From JABCYV01 sp963696025 (GTDB lineage Bacteria; Acidobacteriota; Terriglobia; Terriglobales; Acidobacteriaceae): 64,000 nt of DNA. How positions within the stretch are numbered: position 1 is the first letter of the stretch; each line of letters opens with the position of its first letter. The notes beneath the pieces were generated by a model, which ran no database searches, was not told the origin of the DNA, and was given only the letters and a program-made list of their open reading frames with translations. Shown here piece after piece: positions 45,074 through 53,900 of the stretch. The DNA is taken from contig CAVOII010000019.1 in assembly GCA_963696025.1 (NCBI GenBank), forward strand, positions 100,483 through 164,482, given 5' to 3'. Position numbers and translations under genes: made by a program.

Positions 45074-45574
45074 ATGACACAATTGACCCGTTTCGAGCCT
45101 TTCCGTGAATTTTCCACCATGCAAGATCGCATGAACCGCATGAACCGTCTTTTCCGTGAGTCCTATAGCCCTGAAAGCCCGGAGGAGGCGCTGACAACCA
45201 CTAGCTTTGCGCCGCCGGTGGACATTTATGAAGACGAGCACACCATTACTCTGAAGCTTGAAGTTCCGGGCATCGACGAAAAAGACATTGATGTCCGCAT
45301 TGAAAACAACACCCTCACTGTCCATGGCGAGCGCAAGTTCGAGAAGGAAGAGAAAGAGGAGAATTTCCGTCGCGTCGAGCGGCAGTACGGAAGCTTCACT
45401 CGCTCGTTCACCCTCCCTAGCTCCGTTGATCCAGGACAAGTGAGCGCCGACTATCAAAAGGGCGTGTTGAAGATCAGCCTCGCAAAGAAGGCCGAAGCCA
45501 AGCCTAAGCAGATCAAGGTGAATGTTGGCGGCGAGAAGAGTCTCGAAACCAAGGCTCCAGGCAAGGCCGCATAA
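45074..45574 (+). CDS. Hsp20/alpha-crystallin small heat-shock protein
   Basis: 166 residues with a strong ribosome site (AAGGAGG, then nine bases to ATG). N-terminal arm 'LTRFEPFREFSTMQDRMNRM', then the alpha-crystallin domain at about 50-145 ('PPVDIYEDEHTITLKLEVPG', 'IENNTLTVHGERKFEKEE', 'GSFTRSFTLPSSVD', 'YQKGVLKISLAKK'), and the C-terminal tail with 'KPKQIKVNV' (I-x-V anchor). It holds unfolded proteins in an ATP-independent way. No CIRCE or ROSE element was seen upstream. CsbD follows 98 bases downstream, forming a small stress group. Confidence 0.92.
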   Translation: MTQLTRFEPFREFSTMQDRMNRMNRLFRESYSPESPEEALTTTSFAPPVDIYEDEHTITLKLEVPGIDEKDIDVRIENNTLTVHGERKFEKEEKEENFRRVERQYGSFTRSFTLPSSVDPGQVSADYQKGVLKISLAKKAEAKPKQIKVNVGGEKSLETKAPGKAA

Positions 45575-45672
45575 AGGATCAGTTCCAAGTTGCCAGTTGC
45601 GAATAAGTCATAGAGAGGCGGCTAATCGGCTGCCTCCAACCAACCACTTCTTTTAAGAATAGGAGAAAAACA

Positions 45673-45900
45673 ATGAATGCAGATCAATTGAAGGGTAAGT
45701 GGATGCAGTTAAAGGGATCGGTGAAGTCAAAATGGGGCAAGTTGACGGATGATGATCTCGATATCATCAATGGACGGCAGGAACAGTTGATCGGGAAAAT
45801 TCAAGAACGGTACGGAATCGCGAAAGAAGAGGCGCAACGTCAGGTGAATGAGTGGAACGAAGTTTCAGGGAATGTGGAAGAAAAGCGTCGAGCAAGCTAA
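45673..45900 (+). CDS. CsbD-family stress protein
   Basis: 75 residues: 'MNADQLKGKWMQLKGSVKSK' and 'WGKLTDDDLDIINGRQEQL' are the CsbD/YjbJ hallmark. These small hydrophilic proteins accumulate in general stress; their mechanism is not known. A good ribosome site (AGGAG, eight bases) precedes ATG 45673. Followed by a terminator-like hairpin. Confidence 0.92.
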   Translation: MNADQLKGKWMQLKGSVKSKWGKLTDDDLDIINGRQEQLIGKIQERYGIAKEEAQRQVNEWNEVSGNVEEKRRAS

Positions 45901-45913
45901 ACGCTGCCAATGG

Positions 45914-45945
45914 TGAGCCAGGAGCTCTCAAATTTCACTGGCTCA
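45914..45945 (+). terminator. Candidate terminator after csbD
   Basis: Perfect 8-bp inverted repeat TGAGCCAG / CTGGCTCA with a 16-base loop, 13 bases after the csbD stop and followed by TGTCTTTCG. The T run is short, so efficiency is uncertain. Confidence 0.5.
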
Positions 45946-46040
45946 TGTCTTTCGTGAGTCCCTGTGGGGAACTAGCGAGGGCTTTTAGATCCTCGTAACA
46001 TGCCTGCGTTAGAATCTTCGGATGTAAGGCGGAGTTCACG

Positions 46041-46229
46041 ATGATAGACCCATATCAGGTTTTGCAGCAAAAGGAGTTGGATGTTTCGCGTCTGCGAAAA
46101 GAGATCGAGGCGCTCCATTCTGTGATTCCGTTGCTTGTCGAGGACGGCGACTGGGCCGAGCACGGGCTGGCTTTGGCACCTTCCTTCTCGCAGTTGCCGA
46201 GGACGGGTACTACTGGCCTGAAATCGTAA
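46041..46229 (+). CDS. Short conserved-type protein with coiled N-terminus
   Basis: 62 residues, ATG 46041 with GGAG six bases before it. The beginning 'MIDPYQVLQQKELDVSRLRK' then 'EIEALHSVIPLLVEDGDW' forms an amphipathic helix; short proteins that start this way are common in Acidobacteriota and have no assigned role. The last 20 residues look unstructured. It is tail-to-tail with the Flp pilin gene, 18 bases apart. Confidence 0.55.
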   Translation: MIDPYQVLQQKELDVSRLRKEIEALHSVIPLLVEDGDWAEHGLALAPSFSQLPRTGTTGLKS

Positions 46230-46247
46230 CTGACAGCCGCTCGGCGC

Positions 46248-46412
46248 TCAGTGAACCGAGCTGGCCACAGACGAAAAAACGTTATTCGCGTTTGATCCGA
46301 TGATTCGTATAGTGCCGACAACCAGAACCAAGATCACGGCCAGCATGACGGCATACTCCGCGATGTCCTGGCCCTCTTCTTTGGACCACAGGTGGAAAAA
46401 GAAGCTGGACAT
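46248..46412 (-). CDS. Flp/Fap-type pilin (type IVb)
   Basis: 54 residues from ATG 46412, which has AGGAGGG three to nine bases upstream; an earlier in-frame Met at 46445 is not needed. The pattern 'KEEGQDIAEYAVMLAVILVL' is the Flp pilin cleavage region (G before Q-D-I-A-E-Y) with the conserved Glu five residues into the mature pilin and the hydrophobic helix. Such pilins build Tad pili. No tad export genes are in the window, so the assembly machinery must be elsewhere. Confidence 0.8.
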   Translation of the reverse strand: MSSFFFHLWSKEEGQDIAEYAVMLAVILVLVVGTIRIIGSNANNVFSSVASSVH

Positions 46413-46493
46413 GGGCCCTCCTACAAATGGCGAATATTCCCACAAGCTACTTCTCGCGTCTGCGCACGACTCCTCCCAGCTCTATGCGACGAA

Positions 46494-46527
46494 AGCCCCG
46501 TCCCAGAGGACGGAGCTAAGCGGGGCT
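46494..46527 (-). terminator. Terminator hairpin after the DUF1326 gene
   Basis: On the minus strand AGCCCCG at 46521-46527 pairs with CGGGGCT at 46494-46500, with a second short stem inside (GTCC/GGAC), followed by TTCGTCG. It starts 20 bases after the stop of the upstream minus-strand gene and lies before the pilin gene. Confidence 0.6.
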
Positions 46528-46547
46528 AAGCTCAACAAGGACTCCGA

Positions 46548-47330
46548 CTATTCCGGCTTCATTCCCATATCTTCAATCATCTTTTTCTGTTCTGCGGTCC
46601 AGGTGCCCGTCATGTCTCCATGCTGCATCAGCAGCTTTTTATTCGCGTACATCTCTTTCGTCGTATGAAATTCTTTCACATTGGCCTGGTGGCCCGAGAG
46701 GTCCCACTCACCGACGCCTTTGTCGTGATATTTGAAAACGACGTTATCTAGATAGGTGATCTTGTTGCCCCAAAGATCCATCGCGGGAACAACGTGCAGA
46801 GGCTTGCCCGCGCTGTCCTGCTTCATCACGCCTTTTTCCTCGAGGATGTCGGGAATAGTGAGCGTGTAGGTGTTTTTGTCGGGGGAGACCTTGAAGTCAA
46901 TCGAGATAATTTTGCTGCCCACAATGTGGGGCGGGTTCCATCCGAACATGAACGCGAGCATTTCATTGAACGCTTCCCGTTGTGCCGATGTAGAACTCTT
47001 ATCGAAATACACAGTGCCTTGGACCTTGCTGGCATCGTGATCGATCAGGTCGCCGATGACCACGGCCTTGAAGCCGCCCATGTCAACTTCTCCATAGTGG
47101 CCCTGCTTGATGTACGTAAAGTCGGCGGCGTCGCAGCTGCCATGGTCCGGATGGCCATTCGAGCGGCAAGGACAGGCGTAAGCAGTGCACTGGCATTCGG
47201 TCATGCTGATACCGTCAACGTCAAAATCGGGGACCTCTTTGGGTACCTTCTTGGCTTCATCGGCGGCGATGGCCAAGCTGGAAAGCACGAACGTCGACAC
47301 GAGAAGACCGGCAACACGTAGCATTCTCAT
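46548..47330 (-). CDS. Exported DUF1326-type cysteine-rich protein
   Basis: 260 residues with a signal peptide (1-22). Directly after comes a cysteine cluster 'CQCTAYACPCRSNGHPDHGS' followed by Cys, then 'VVIGDLIDHDASKVQGTVYF', 'FNEMLAFMFGWNPPHIVG' and 'WDLSGHQANVKEFHTTKEM'. This matches the DUF1326 pattern, in which the C-x-C...C-x-C group may bind metal; function unknown. ATG 47330 has AGGAGG upstream. Stands alone between a terminator and an intergenic stretch. Confidence 0.75.
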   Translation of the reverse strand: MRMLRVAGLLVSTFVLSSLAIAADEAKKVPKEVPDFDVDGISMTECQCTAYACPCRSNGHPDHGSCDAADFTYIKQGHYGEVDMGGFKAVVIGDLIDHDASKVQGTVYFDKSSTSAQREAFNEMLAFMFGWNPPHIVGSKIISIDFKVSPDKNTYTLTIPDILEEKGVMKQDSAGKPLHVVPAMDLWGNKITYLDNVVFKYHDKGVGEWDLSGHQANVKEFHTTKEMYANKKLLMQHGDMTGTWTAEQKKMIEDMGMKPE

Positions 47331-47670
47331 AGTCCTCCTTCATTTAGGGCGTAGTGATCTCACATTTCCTTTTTGACTTTGAAAACCGGAAGCATTATAC
47401 GCCGGTTTTTGACCTCCGGTTCGTGGTTTGAACCGTCGCTCCATCTGGGTCTGAGCTGAACTTTTCATGGCATCAGGCTTGGACCCACCGACTTTGGTAG
47501 CGGGGGCTCAAACGGAAAAGGAAGTAGCGAGTGTTGTAAACAGGCCTTTTATGACGAGCCGAGCGGGCTTCGCCTGGCACAACGAATACAACTGGTTGCA
47601 CCAAGACGGCACCGGGCCACAACCTGGCGAGAACATTAACACTAGCGAAGTGTTGCTGGGATTTTACGAG
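47331..47670. other. Intergenic region
   Basis: 340 bases between divergent genes. The frame of the next gene is open back to 47467, but that part lacks a ribosome site and family similarity and is taken as non-coding. Nothing else recognised. Confidence 0.35.
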
Positions 47671-48346
47671 ATGAACATCCTGAATATAAAAGCGTTCGGC
47701 GGGCTCCTGTTCCTTCTTCTTGTTATGGCGACGCTGCTGTTTTTTCCAGCGTGGAAGTTCGATTACTGGCAGGCGTGGACGTTCCTGGCCGTATATTTCG
47801 CATCGTCTCTCGCCATCACCCTCTACCTTATGAAGAAGGATCCCAAACTCTTAGAGCGACGCATGAGCGGGGGCCCGACTGCCGAGAAGGAACCGACCCA
47901 ACGGATCATAATGTTTTTCGCGTCGCTGGTTTATCGGCCTCCTTGTTTTCTCCGCACTCGATCATCGCTTCGCGTGGTCTCACATGCCGCCGTACGTGGC
48001 CCTGGCAGGAGACGTGCTTGTAGTGCTCGGCTTCCTCGTCGTTTTTTTCGTGTTCAAAGAAAATCCGTTTACCTCCGCCACCATTGAATTGGCCCCCGAC
48101 CAACAAGTTATATCAACTGGCCCGTACGCGCTCGTACGGCATCCCATGTACGCCGGAGCCCTTGTCATGCTTCTTGGCATGCCGCTTGCGCTCGGTTCGT
48201 GGTGGGGGTTGCTCGTCATAGTCGCCATGATGCCCGCGCTTCTATGGAGACTATTTGACGAGGAAAAATTCCTGTCCAGGAACCTGCCGGGCTACGTGGA
48301 GTACCAAACAAAAGTGCGGTATCGCTTGATACCGCTAGTCTGGTAA
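47671..48346 (+). pseudogene. Isoprenylcysteine carboxyl-methyltransferase-like membrane protein, frameshifted
   Basis: About 224 residues when two frames are joined. ATG 47671 begins 'MNILNIKAFGGLLFLLLVMA', with 'FDYWQAWTFLAVYFASSLAI' as second helix. Near 47932 (gtttatcgg) a one-base shift is needed; the second frame continues 'IGLLVFSALDHRFAWSHMPP' and contains the cofactor motif 'GPYALVRHPMYAGALVMLLG' and 'RLFDEEKFLSRNLPGYVEYQ', the signature of the ICMT/PEMT-like methyltransferase superfamily. These enzymes methylate lipids or small molecules at the membrane. Dead as written unless the shift is a sequencing error. Confidence 0.75.
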
Positions 48347-48359
48347 GCAGATTCGGCGA

Positions 48360-48707
48360 GACAAGCGATATTGCCAGCACTGCGCGGTCCCACTTACGCG
48401 ACACAACTTTGCGGTAGGCCACAAGAACGCACGGCAACCGGAATCCCTCGCGAAGCGCTCAGCCACGCAACGGCAGCATAAGCAGGCCATTCAAAATTGG
48501 AAATCTTCAGACCTACCCGGTTGGCTCACCCGCGACGTGTACGTACAACAAGTGCAACCCGGGCTTGCCAGCATCGCGAAGTCCCGAATACGTTCAGCAC
48601 TTGGGGTGAGCGAACCGTATTCATCAGACATCCGGGCAGGCAAGCGCATTCCGCATCCACGGCATTGGCAGGCGTTGGCGCAACTCGTTGGCGTTTCGGA
48701 CGCCTGA
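48360..48707 (+). pseudogene. Remnant of Cys-pair/HTH protein with HPRHW motif (copy 1)
   Basis: A continuous frame without start codon: 'DKRYCQHCAVPLTRHNF' (C-x2-C knuckle), 'SATQRQHKQAIQNWKSSDL', 'YVQQVQPGLASIAKSRIRSA', then a helix-turn-helix-like 'LGVSEPYSSDIRAGKRIPHP' and 'RHWQALAQLVGVS' with a proper stop. The codon pattern and the match to copy 2 (50495-50644) show that this is the C-terminal part of a real gene whose 5' part is gone. I do not recognise the family name; the zinc-knuckle plus HTH end suggests a DNA-binding protein of a mobile or defence element. Confidence 0.6.
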
Positions 48708-48895
48708 AACGGCAATGCATCACCGTAGCCTGGCGCGTCCGATCTGCGCTGGCGCGGTGCAATCTCGACATTAGCCCGGCAACGATTCGAGGATCTTGCT
48801 AATTAGGTTTTGAAACTCATCTGGGGGAGCGCATTTTATCGAGTCTGGACTTCTACCAACGCGGACGGCACCATGCTTCGAGGGAACGTCGCTCC

Positions 48896-49972
48896 TCACT
48901 CCGGAACCGTCGGAGCTACATATCCTCGAAGCCCAGACTCAAACTCAGCTGCTCTCGCCGTGCTCGAACATTGCAAGACAAAATTCACTCCCGACGAGGA
49001 AGTTATCGTCAGCTGGCCGTACCGCACGATAGGGATCTGCGGATTATTTGCGAATCGACGATCCGGTCCGCCTTTTTTGTTAACGTACCGCCACGTTTGC
49101 CCGATGACTTCAGAATCCGAAGGCACACCATCCGTTTCGACGAATCCAGTGTGTTGCAGCTCAACAGAAAGGTTCAGGTACTGTACTGCTCCTACCCCCG
49201 AGCCTTGGTAAATCAAGATTCTGTCGGGGAAAAAGTAGAGCTTCTGGTTGCCTAGCGCGATCTCCCACACGGCCACTCTCGTTTGAACAAAATTGGGTGC
49301 CGCCAAACGCACCGATACAGGCTTCTTATCCATGAGCGTGTCTGCGCCGGCGGTGTACTTCATGTCCGCAGACCTATGCGCGCCGCTAACCCTCCAGATC
49401 CGAGCAGAACTTGCTAGGGCTCGCAGGGCATTTAACAAAGTGACGTACCGGACCCGTGCCTCTGAATCAAGATCGTAGTCGAGCACAGCCAGTTTACGCT
49501 CGTAATCACTACGAACCATTGCTGCATGGACGAAGACAAACAGGACAATGCAAGGAATAATCACCCAGAGCGACAGCTGAGCCCCCAGTAGAAGAATAGT
49601 GGCGATCACGAATGCCGTCGCCGAGATTGGCGCAAATCGTATCTTGCGTTCCTTCTCTCGGAGCTCTTTCAGCAACCCTTCTGCTGTCGAGTCCTGCAGG
49701 TGCGAAACGTCTACTGTGGCAATCGGAACTTCAGGCTCCGTGATCGTCAAAGGGTGCACTGTGGGCTTTGTGGTCTGAGACTGCGGCCCCTCTCTGGCCG
49801 GATGAAAATACTGCTGGTAATACAAACCTCCTCTTCCGAGCCGGACGTAGTGTCCGCGCGGCCCGAGGCCGATTCTGGCTCCACGCACTCCAACTGAGGC
49901 ACCGATTCCGGACTTCGAGAGGTTCACTCTGAAGGGACCGAATCCGACGGATTTTCGAAAATACCATCCCAT
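48896..49972 (-). CDS. DUF4236 domain membrane protein
   Basis: 358 residues from ATG 49972. The N-terminus is a textbook DUF4236: 'MGWYFRKSVGFGPFRVNLSK', 'SGIGASVGVRGARIGLGPRG'. A linker is followed by two adjacent membrane helices at about 110-150 ('FVIATILLLGAQLSLWVIIP', 'CIVLFVFVHAAM') and a C-terminal globular part ('YLNLSVELQHTGFVETDGVP', 'GQTWRYVNKKGGPDRRFA'). Function unknown; DUF4236 proteins are often found in accessory regions. Divergent from the zinc-ribbon gene with only 61 bases between starts. Confidence 0.75.
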   Translation of the reverse strand: MGWYFRKSVGFGPFRVNLSKSGIGASVGVRGARIGLGPRGHYVRLGRGGLYYQQYFHPAREGPQSQTTKPTVHPLTITEPEVPIATVDVSHLQDSTAEGLLKELREKERKIRFAPISATAFVIATILLLGAQLSLWVIIPCIVLFVFVHAAMVRSDYERKLAVLDYDLDSEARVRYVTLLNALRALASSARIWRVSGAHRSADMKYTAGADTLMDKKPVSVRLAAPNFVQTRVAVWEIALGNQKLYFFPDRILIYQGSGVGAVQYLNLSVELQHTGFVETDGVPSDSEVIGQTWRYVNKKGGPDRRFANNPQIPIVRYGQLTITSSSGVNFVLQCSSTARAAEFESGLRGYVAPTVPE

Positions 49973-50033
49973 GAAGCGGTGCAGATTGTACTTTGGAAGG
50001 AACTGGATCACAATAGGCCGCTCGGATTCTCAG

Positions 50034-50513
50034 ATGCCTCAATGTACCGAGTGCGGCTCCGCCTACCAAGTCGGCGCGCCTTTCTGCCCAAATTGCGGCG
50101 CGCGGACGAAATGTCCAAAGCCAATTTCTTACGCTGGCTCAATCATTCTCGGTGTTGGTCTCTTCGCTTTGGTGTTCGTCTGGCGAATTGCCTCAATTCC
50201 TACTCCACAAAAACCTGCTGAGAGCGTCTCTCAGCCGATTCCTCCAGACGAGGCGGCAATGATCATCGCAGCCTGTGGCAAGCCTGACTCAGACCATTCT
50301 GCAGAGGACGATAAGCTACGGCCGGATCCGAACCTTCGTTGGCTGATCTACAGGAAGGCCAGAGTTAGAGCTACGTTCGTTCGGTCCAGTGCGAACGCAC
50401 CCTGGAAGCACCAAGATATGGTGGACACCAAAACACTGCGACAACTCGCACCTGAGGTTCTGACAAAGCGTCTGCCGTGCGCGGTCCTTAACAATCCGCC
50501 GAATGCGATGTGA
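50034..50513 (+). CDS. Zinc-ribbon membrane protein
   Basis: 159 residues from ATG 50034 ('MPQCTECGSAYQVGAPFCPN'); an upstream Met at 49971 would overlap the divergent gene. The N-terminus is a zinc ribbon of the C-x2-C...C-x2-C type ('CTECG', 'CPNCG'), then one membrane helix at about 35-52 ('AGSIILGVGLFALVFVW') and an extracytoplasmic domain of about 100 residues with two cysteines ('IIAACGKPDSD', 'RLPCAVLNN'). Probably coexpressed or co-regulated with the DUF4236 gene through the shared promoter region. Role unknown. Confidence 0.7.
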   Translation: MPQCTECGSAYQVGAPFCPNCGARTKCPKPISYAGSIILGVGLFALVFVWRIASIPTPQKPAESVSQPIPPDEAAMIIAACGKPDSDHSAEDDKLRPDPNLRWLIYRKARVRATFVRSSANAPWKHQDMVDTKTLRQLAPEVLTKRLPCAVLNNPPNAM

Positions 50514-50644
50514 CGAACTCAGCTATCGCATCAGCAATTGGGGTGTCGCGCTGGTACGCAGGGCGCATCCGCCAGGGCTACCGCCCGCACCCACGGCACT
50601 GGCGGGTTCTTGCGCATCTCATTGGGGTTTCGGGAGAAGCGTGA
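50495..50644 (+). pseudogene. Remnant of Cys-pair/HTH protein with HPRHW motif (copy 2)
   Basis: The last 49 codons of the same family as 48360-48707: 'NSAIASAIGVSRWYAGRIRQ' and 'GYRPHPRHWRVLAHLIGVS' with a stop at 50642-50644. A TAA closes the frame upstream and the fragment overlaps the end of the zinc-ribbon gene. The two copies differ at many residues, so they are paralogues and not a fresh duplication. Directly after it, AGGGCTT-GGA-AAGCCCT forms a tight hairpin (50644-50660) that may have been its terminator. Confidence 0.55.
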
Positions 50645-50660
50645 GGGCTTGGAAAGCCCT

Positions 50661-50955
50661 GCCGAAGTGTCGTCGATGCCAAATCTGGGTTAGTATTCTG
50701 AGCTCTTGCCTGACAGCAAAGAACCTCGAAGCGCGGGAAGATGTACACCGCGATATTACATCAACAATTGGTGTGGCTTCCGGCTAGCCGACCATTTGGG
50801 AATGGACTTTATTCCTGGTTCCTAGAGAGAGGCGCGTTTACCTGTGTTGATCCAGAGCGGATGCAAAATCTCTGAGTTTGCCGGTGAGCTTCCGCTTCCA
50901 TATGTGAGTGCTCTCTGCGTTTTGATGTGCATAACCTCAGAAGCATCCCGCAGTG
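50661..50955. other. Intergenic region downstream of the NACHT gene
   Basis: No supported gene. A 44-codon plus-strand frame at 50741-50875 has a protein-like look ('FGNGLYSWFLERGAFTCVDP') but no proper ribosome site. Confidence 0.3.
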
Positions 50956-53900
50956 TCACCCAGGTTGTTGGCCCACGCCAGAATCACGACAGCAGTCGGC
51001 TGGGTTTTCTGGCTCTTCGATTTCAGTTGCGTCAGTAGAGTTCAAGGCAGCATCCAAGACAAAGCTTTCGATGCGGACGCTGCCCGATAATGCCGCAGCC
51101 TGGGCCGCAAGCTGGGTCTTTAAATCCTTGATGTCGATTGCGGAGCTCTTTGCGCACCGCCAATCATCGGGAGTCCATCGTTCAGCCATAAAATGGGCGA
51201 CCAGGTACAAGCCGGTACGACATTCATTGTTCTTGAGATAGCGGTCACGTAGCTGTGCTTCCATGTCCTGCATCAAGGCTGCGTTCCAGCTTCCTTTCAC
51301 CTCGATGATAACGGTTATAGGGCCATAGAGCTGGGCCTGCGTACCTTGAACGGGTGTTGCATCGACGTGGATATCTGTATTCTGTCCTGGCATCTCCCCG
51401 CGACGGCCGCGTCGAATTTGCACCTCGCGATTGATGATGATGCTTCGCTCCGCCAAGTCTTCGCGCAGGTGCCGCGCCACATAATCTGAGATGTCTTCCT
51501 CTTCCTTTGGCCACCACTCCTTACCCTTTGAGTTCCACAAGTCACCTACCGCGGCCAATTCTCCATGCAGTTTCGCCTGAAGTCTTCTGAGCGACTCCAA
51601 AACGAGCAAAAGGAGTTGTGCACTGCTTTCTACAAAACGTCGCTGAGCGTCGGCAGCCATAGCGATGATGTCGCGTGGAGTTTGTGCCTCCCAAGTGGAG
51701 CTACAGGCTATGACTTCAGCAGCATCGAAGTGATACCGCAACCAGCGATGTTGCGGGAGATGCAACTCAGCGTGCGCAAGAGCATCGCAAGCCTCAAAGG
51801 TCGAACGACCCTTCAATTGTTCAAGGATTCCGTCCCGAAGAAACCGAATGGTATCCATCGGTCCCATCGCACCGGATGCCATCCAGTTGTCGGGAGGGTA
51901 TTGTTCCAAAAGCCACATGAACAGGTCGCCGAGCTGAGCGTCGCTCAGGCCGTCGGCGAAAGAAGCGCGATCAGACTGCCCGTAGGAGATGTCTTCGAGC
52001 AAAGCCCGCCCGAAGGGAACGTCAGATTGAATCATCGGCCACAAGGTGCCCCATCCCGCATCGTCGCTCGCCTTCAACAAGGCTTTTGCCAAAACATGCT
52101 CGCGCTCGCCGTTGTGCTTCGCCATAAGTGTTTGCTCCGCCCATTCCTTGGCTCCCGGAAACTTGCGATCGATCAGCATGTACAGGAGATCACCCTGGAT
52201 GCCTGGCGTAAGATCGTTCCGCTGCAGCTTTGTAAGAAGCCCTCCAGCCAATGATTCAGACCACGCAGCCTCGATAAGCGCTCCGCCGAAAAAGCGCCCG
52301 GTCTCTCGGCTGTCATAGTCGAGCTGCTCCAGCAAGTGTGCATTCATGGGCTCCGGCGCTGCCCCGGCAGCCATTTTGAAAACTGCCGTAATAGCCTCGT
52401 TTTTTTCGTAGTAAGCGCGGGAATCCCCAATGAGAGAAGGAATCCAGTGCGCCCAGAAGGCAGCATCCTGCTTTTCAAGGTAGACGGGGTCTACCTGGTC
52501 GAGAAATACAAGAGCGTTCACGGCTGCAAAAGCTCCGTTTGGAATCTGGTTCGACGGAAACCACGTCATCTTTCGGAACGTCGTTTGCGCCAGAAAGACC
52601 TTGGCGGCAACGACCATGCGTACCTTCAACGCACCCGAAGCCGTGATCCAGCCAGGCAGCTTCTGAACCTCCATATCGCGAAGGTTCGCATAGTGTGTAC
52701 CTCCCTCTTCCACTGACATCTCACATAGAAGGGATAACCACGCGTCGACGTCGCCCTCTTTTGACCGCCGCAATGCAACATCGCACCGTGGCTCCATGGC
52801 GGAAGCGACTTGAACATTCTTCACTTTGAGCAAATCTTCTTTCGATTTCCGTGCCCACTGAGCCTCCTGCGAGTCCAAGGGCCACGGATCGAAGAGTCCC
52901 TTGCACGTCTCCGCCAGAACCGGGCTGTTCTGGCACGCTTGCCAGACAGCTTCCACTGCGAACGGCTCCCAGGAATATGTAAGGCGATGAATCATCCACG
53001 ACTCCACCTCGGCCGAGTCAGGAGAGTGACCGCTGACCACACGATCAAGGAGCCAATCCAAGTCCTGCAAGAACAGAAGCGACAGTGGATAGGTCAGGAG
53101 GCACACGTTTTCGCGATCGAGAAGCGGTAGAAAAGCCTCGAAGAAACGCCGCCGCCGCGCCTGGTCTTCTGCAAGTGTCTCCCGAAAGCCTTTCGACCGG
53201 AGTCCGCGTGGCATCTGCCGGCCCGACTTGCTTCGCATGAATATGGCTTGGGCTAGCAAATCGGCGACTCCTTTCGCTTCAATATGTTCGAGTGCCAGCG
53301 ATTGAATGCCATTCTGAAGCTCCGCGACAGGACCGATCTCTTCATGATCCTGTCGTTCACACCACCTTAACGCCGCAGGAAGATTACTGGCGTCGAGCTT
53401 GGGAAGGACCATATAGGTCATGAATGACTTGTACGCGCCGAAGAGATTCGACTGCCGCGGATGTTCCAGGTACTCCCACATCGAGTCGGCATACTCCTGG
53501 CCCGGATACACTGCGCGGAGTGCGGCTCCTCTTATCTCGTCGTTCGGATCTGTCTCGCGATCTGCACTAAGCAACGGCTTGAGACGAAGGCGGTCATCCT
53601 CGGTTCCGATATCGGCTACTGCATAGGCAGCTATAGCGCGCAGGTCATGCGTTTCAGCGTCGGAGAGTGCCAAATCCGCAAGCAGGTCACCAAGACCTTG
53701 AAGTTCACAGTCTCTCGCGACGTTGATTGCGAAATATCGAGTTGTCACCGAACGATCAGCATCCGAAATTACGGGCCGAAGCTGTTCCGCCAGGCCAGGA
53801 TGTGCCAGATTACGGAGCTGAAGATTGTGATTGACGTGCAGGAATTCGCCTTCATCGCAGCTCTTCAAGAGTGCGCGGGCTACCACCTCGCGTTGCGCTT

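Noticed and set aside
47467..47670. Upstream extension of the methyltransferase frame
   Set aside because: Composition differs from the family and a hydrophobic N-terminus begins only at 47671.
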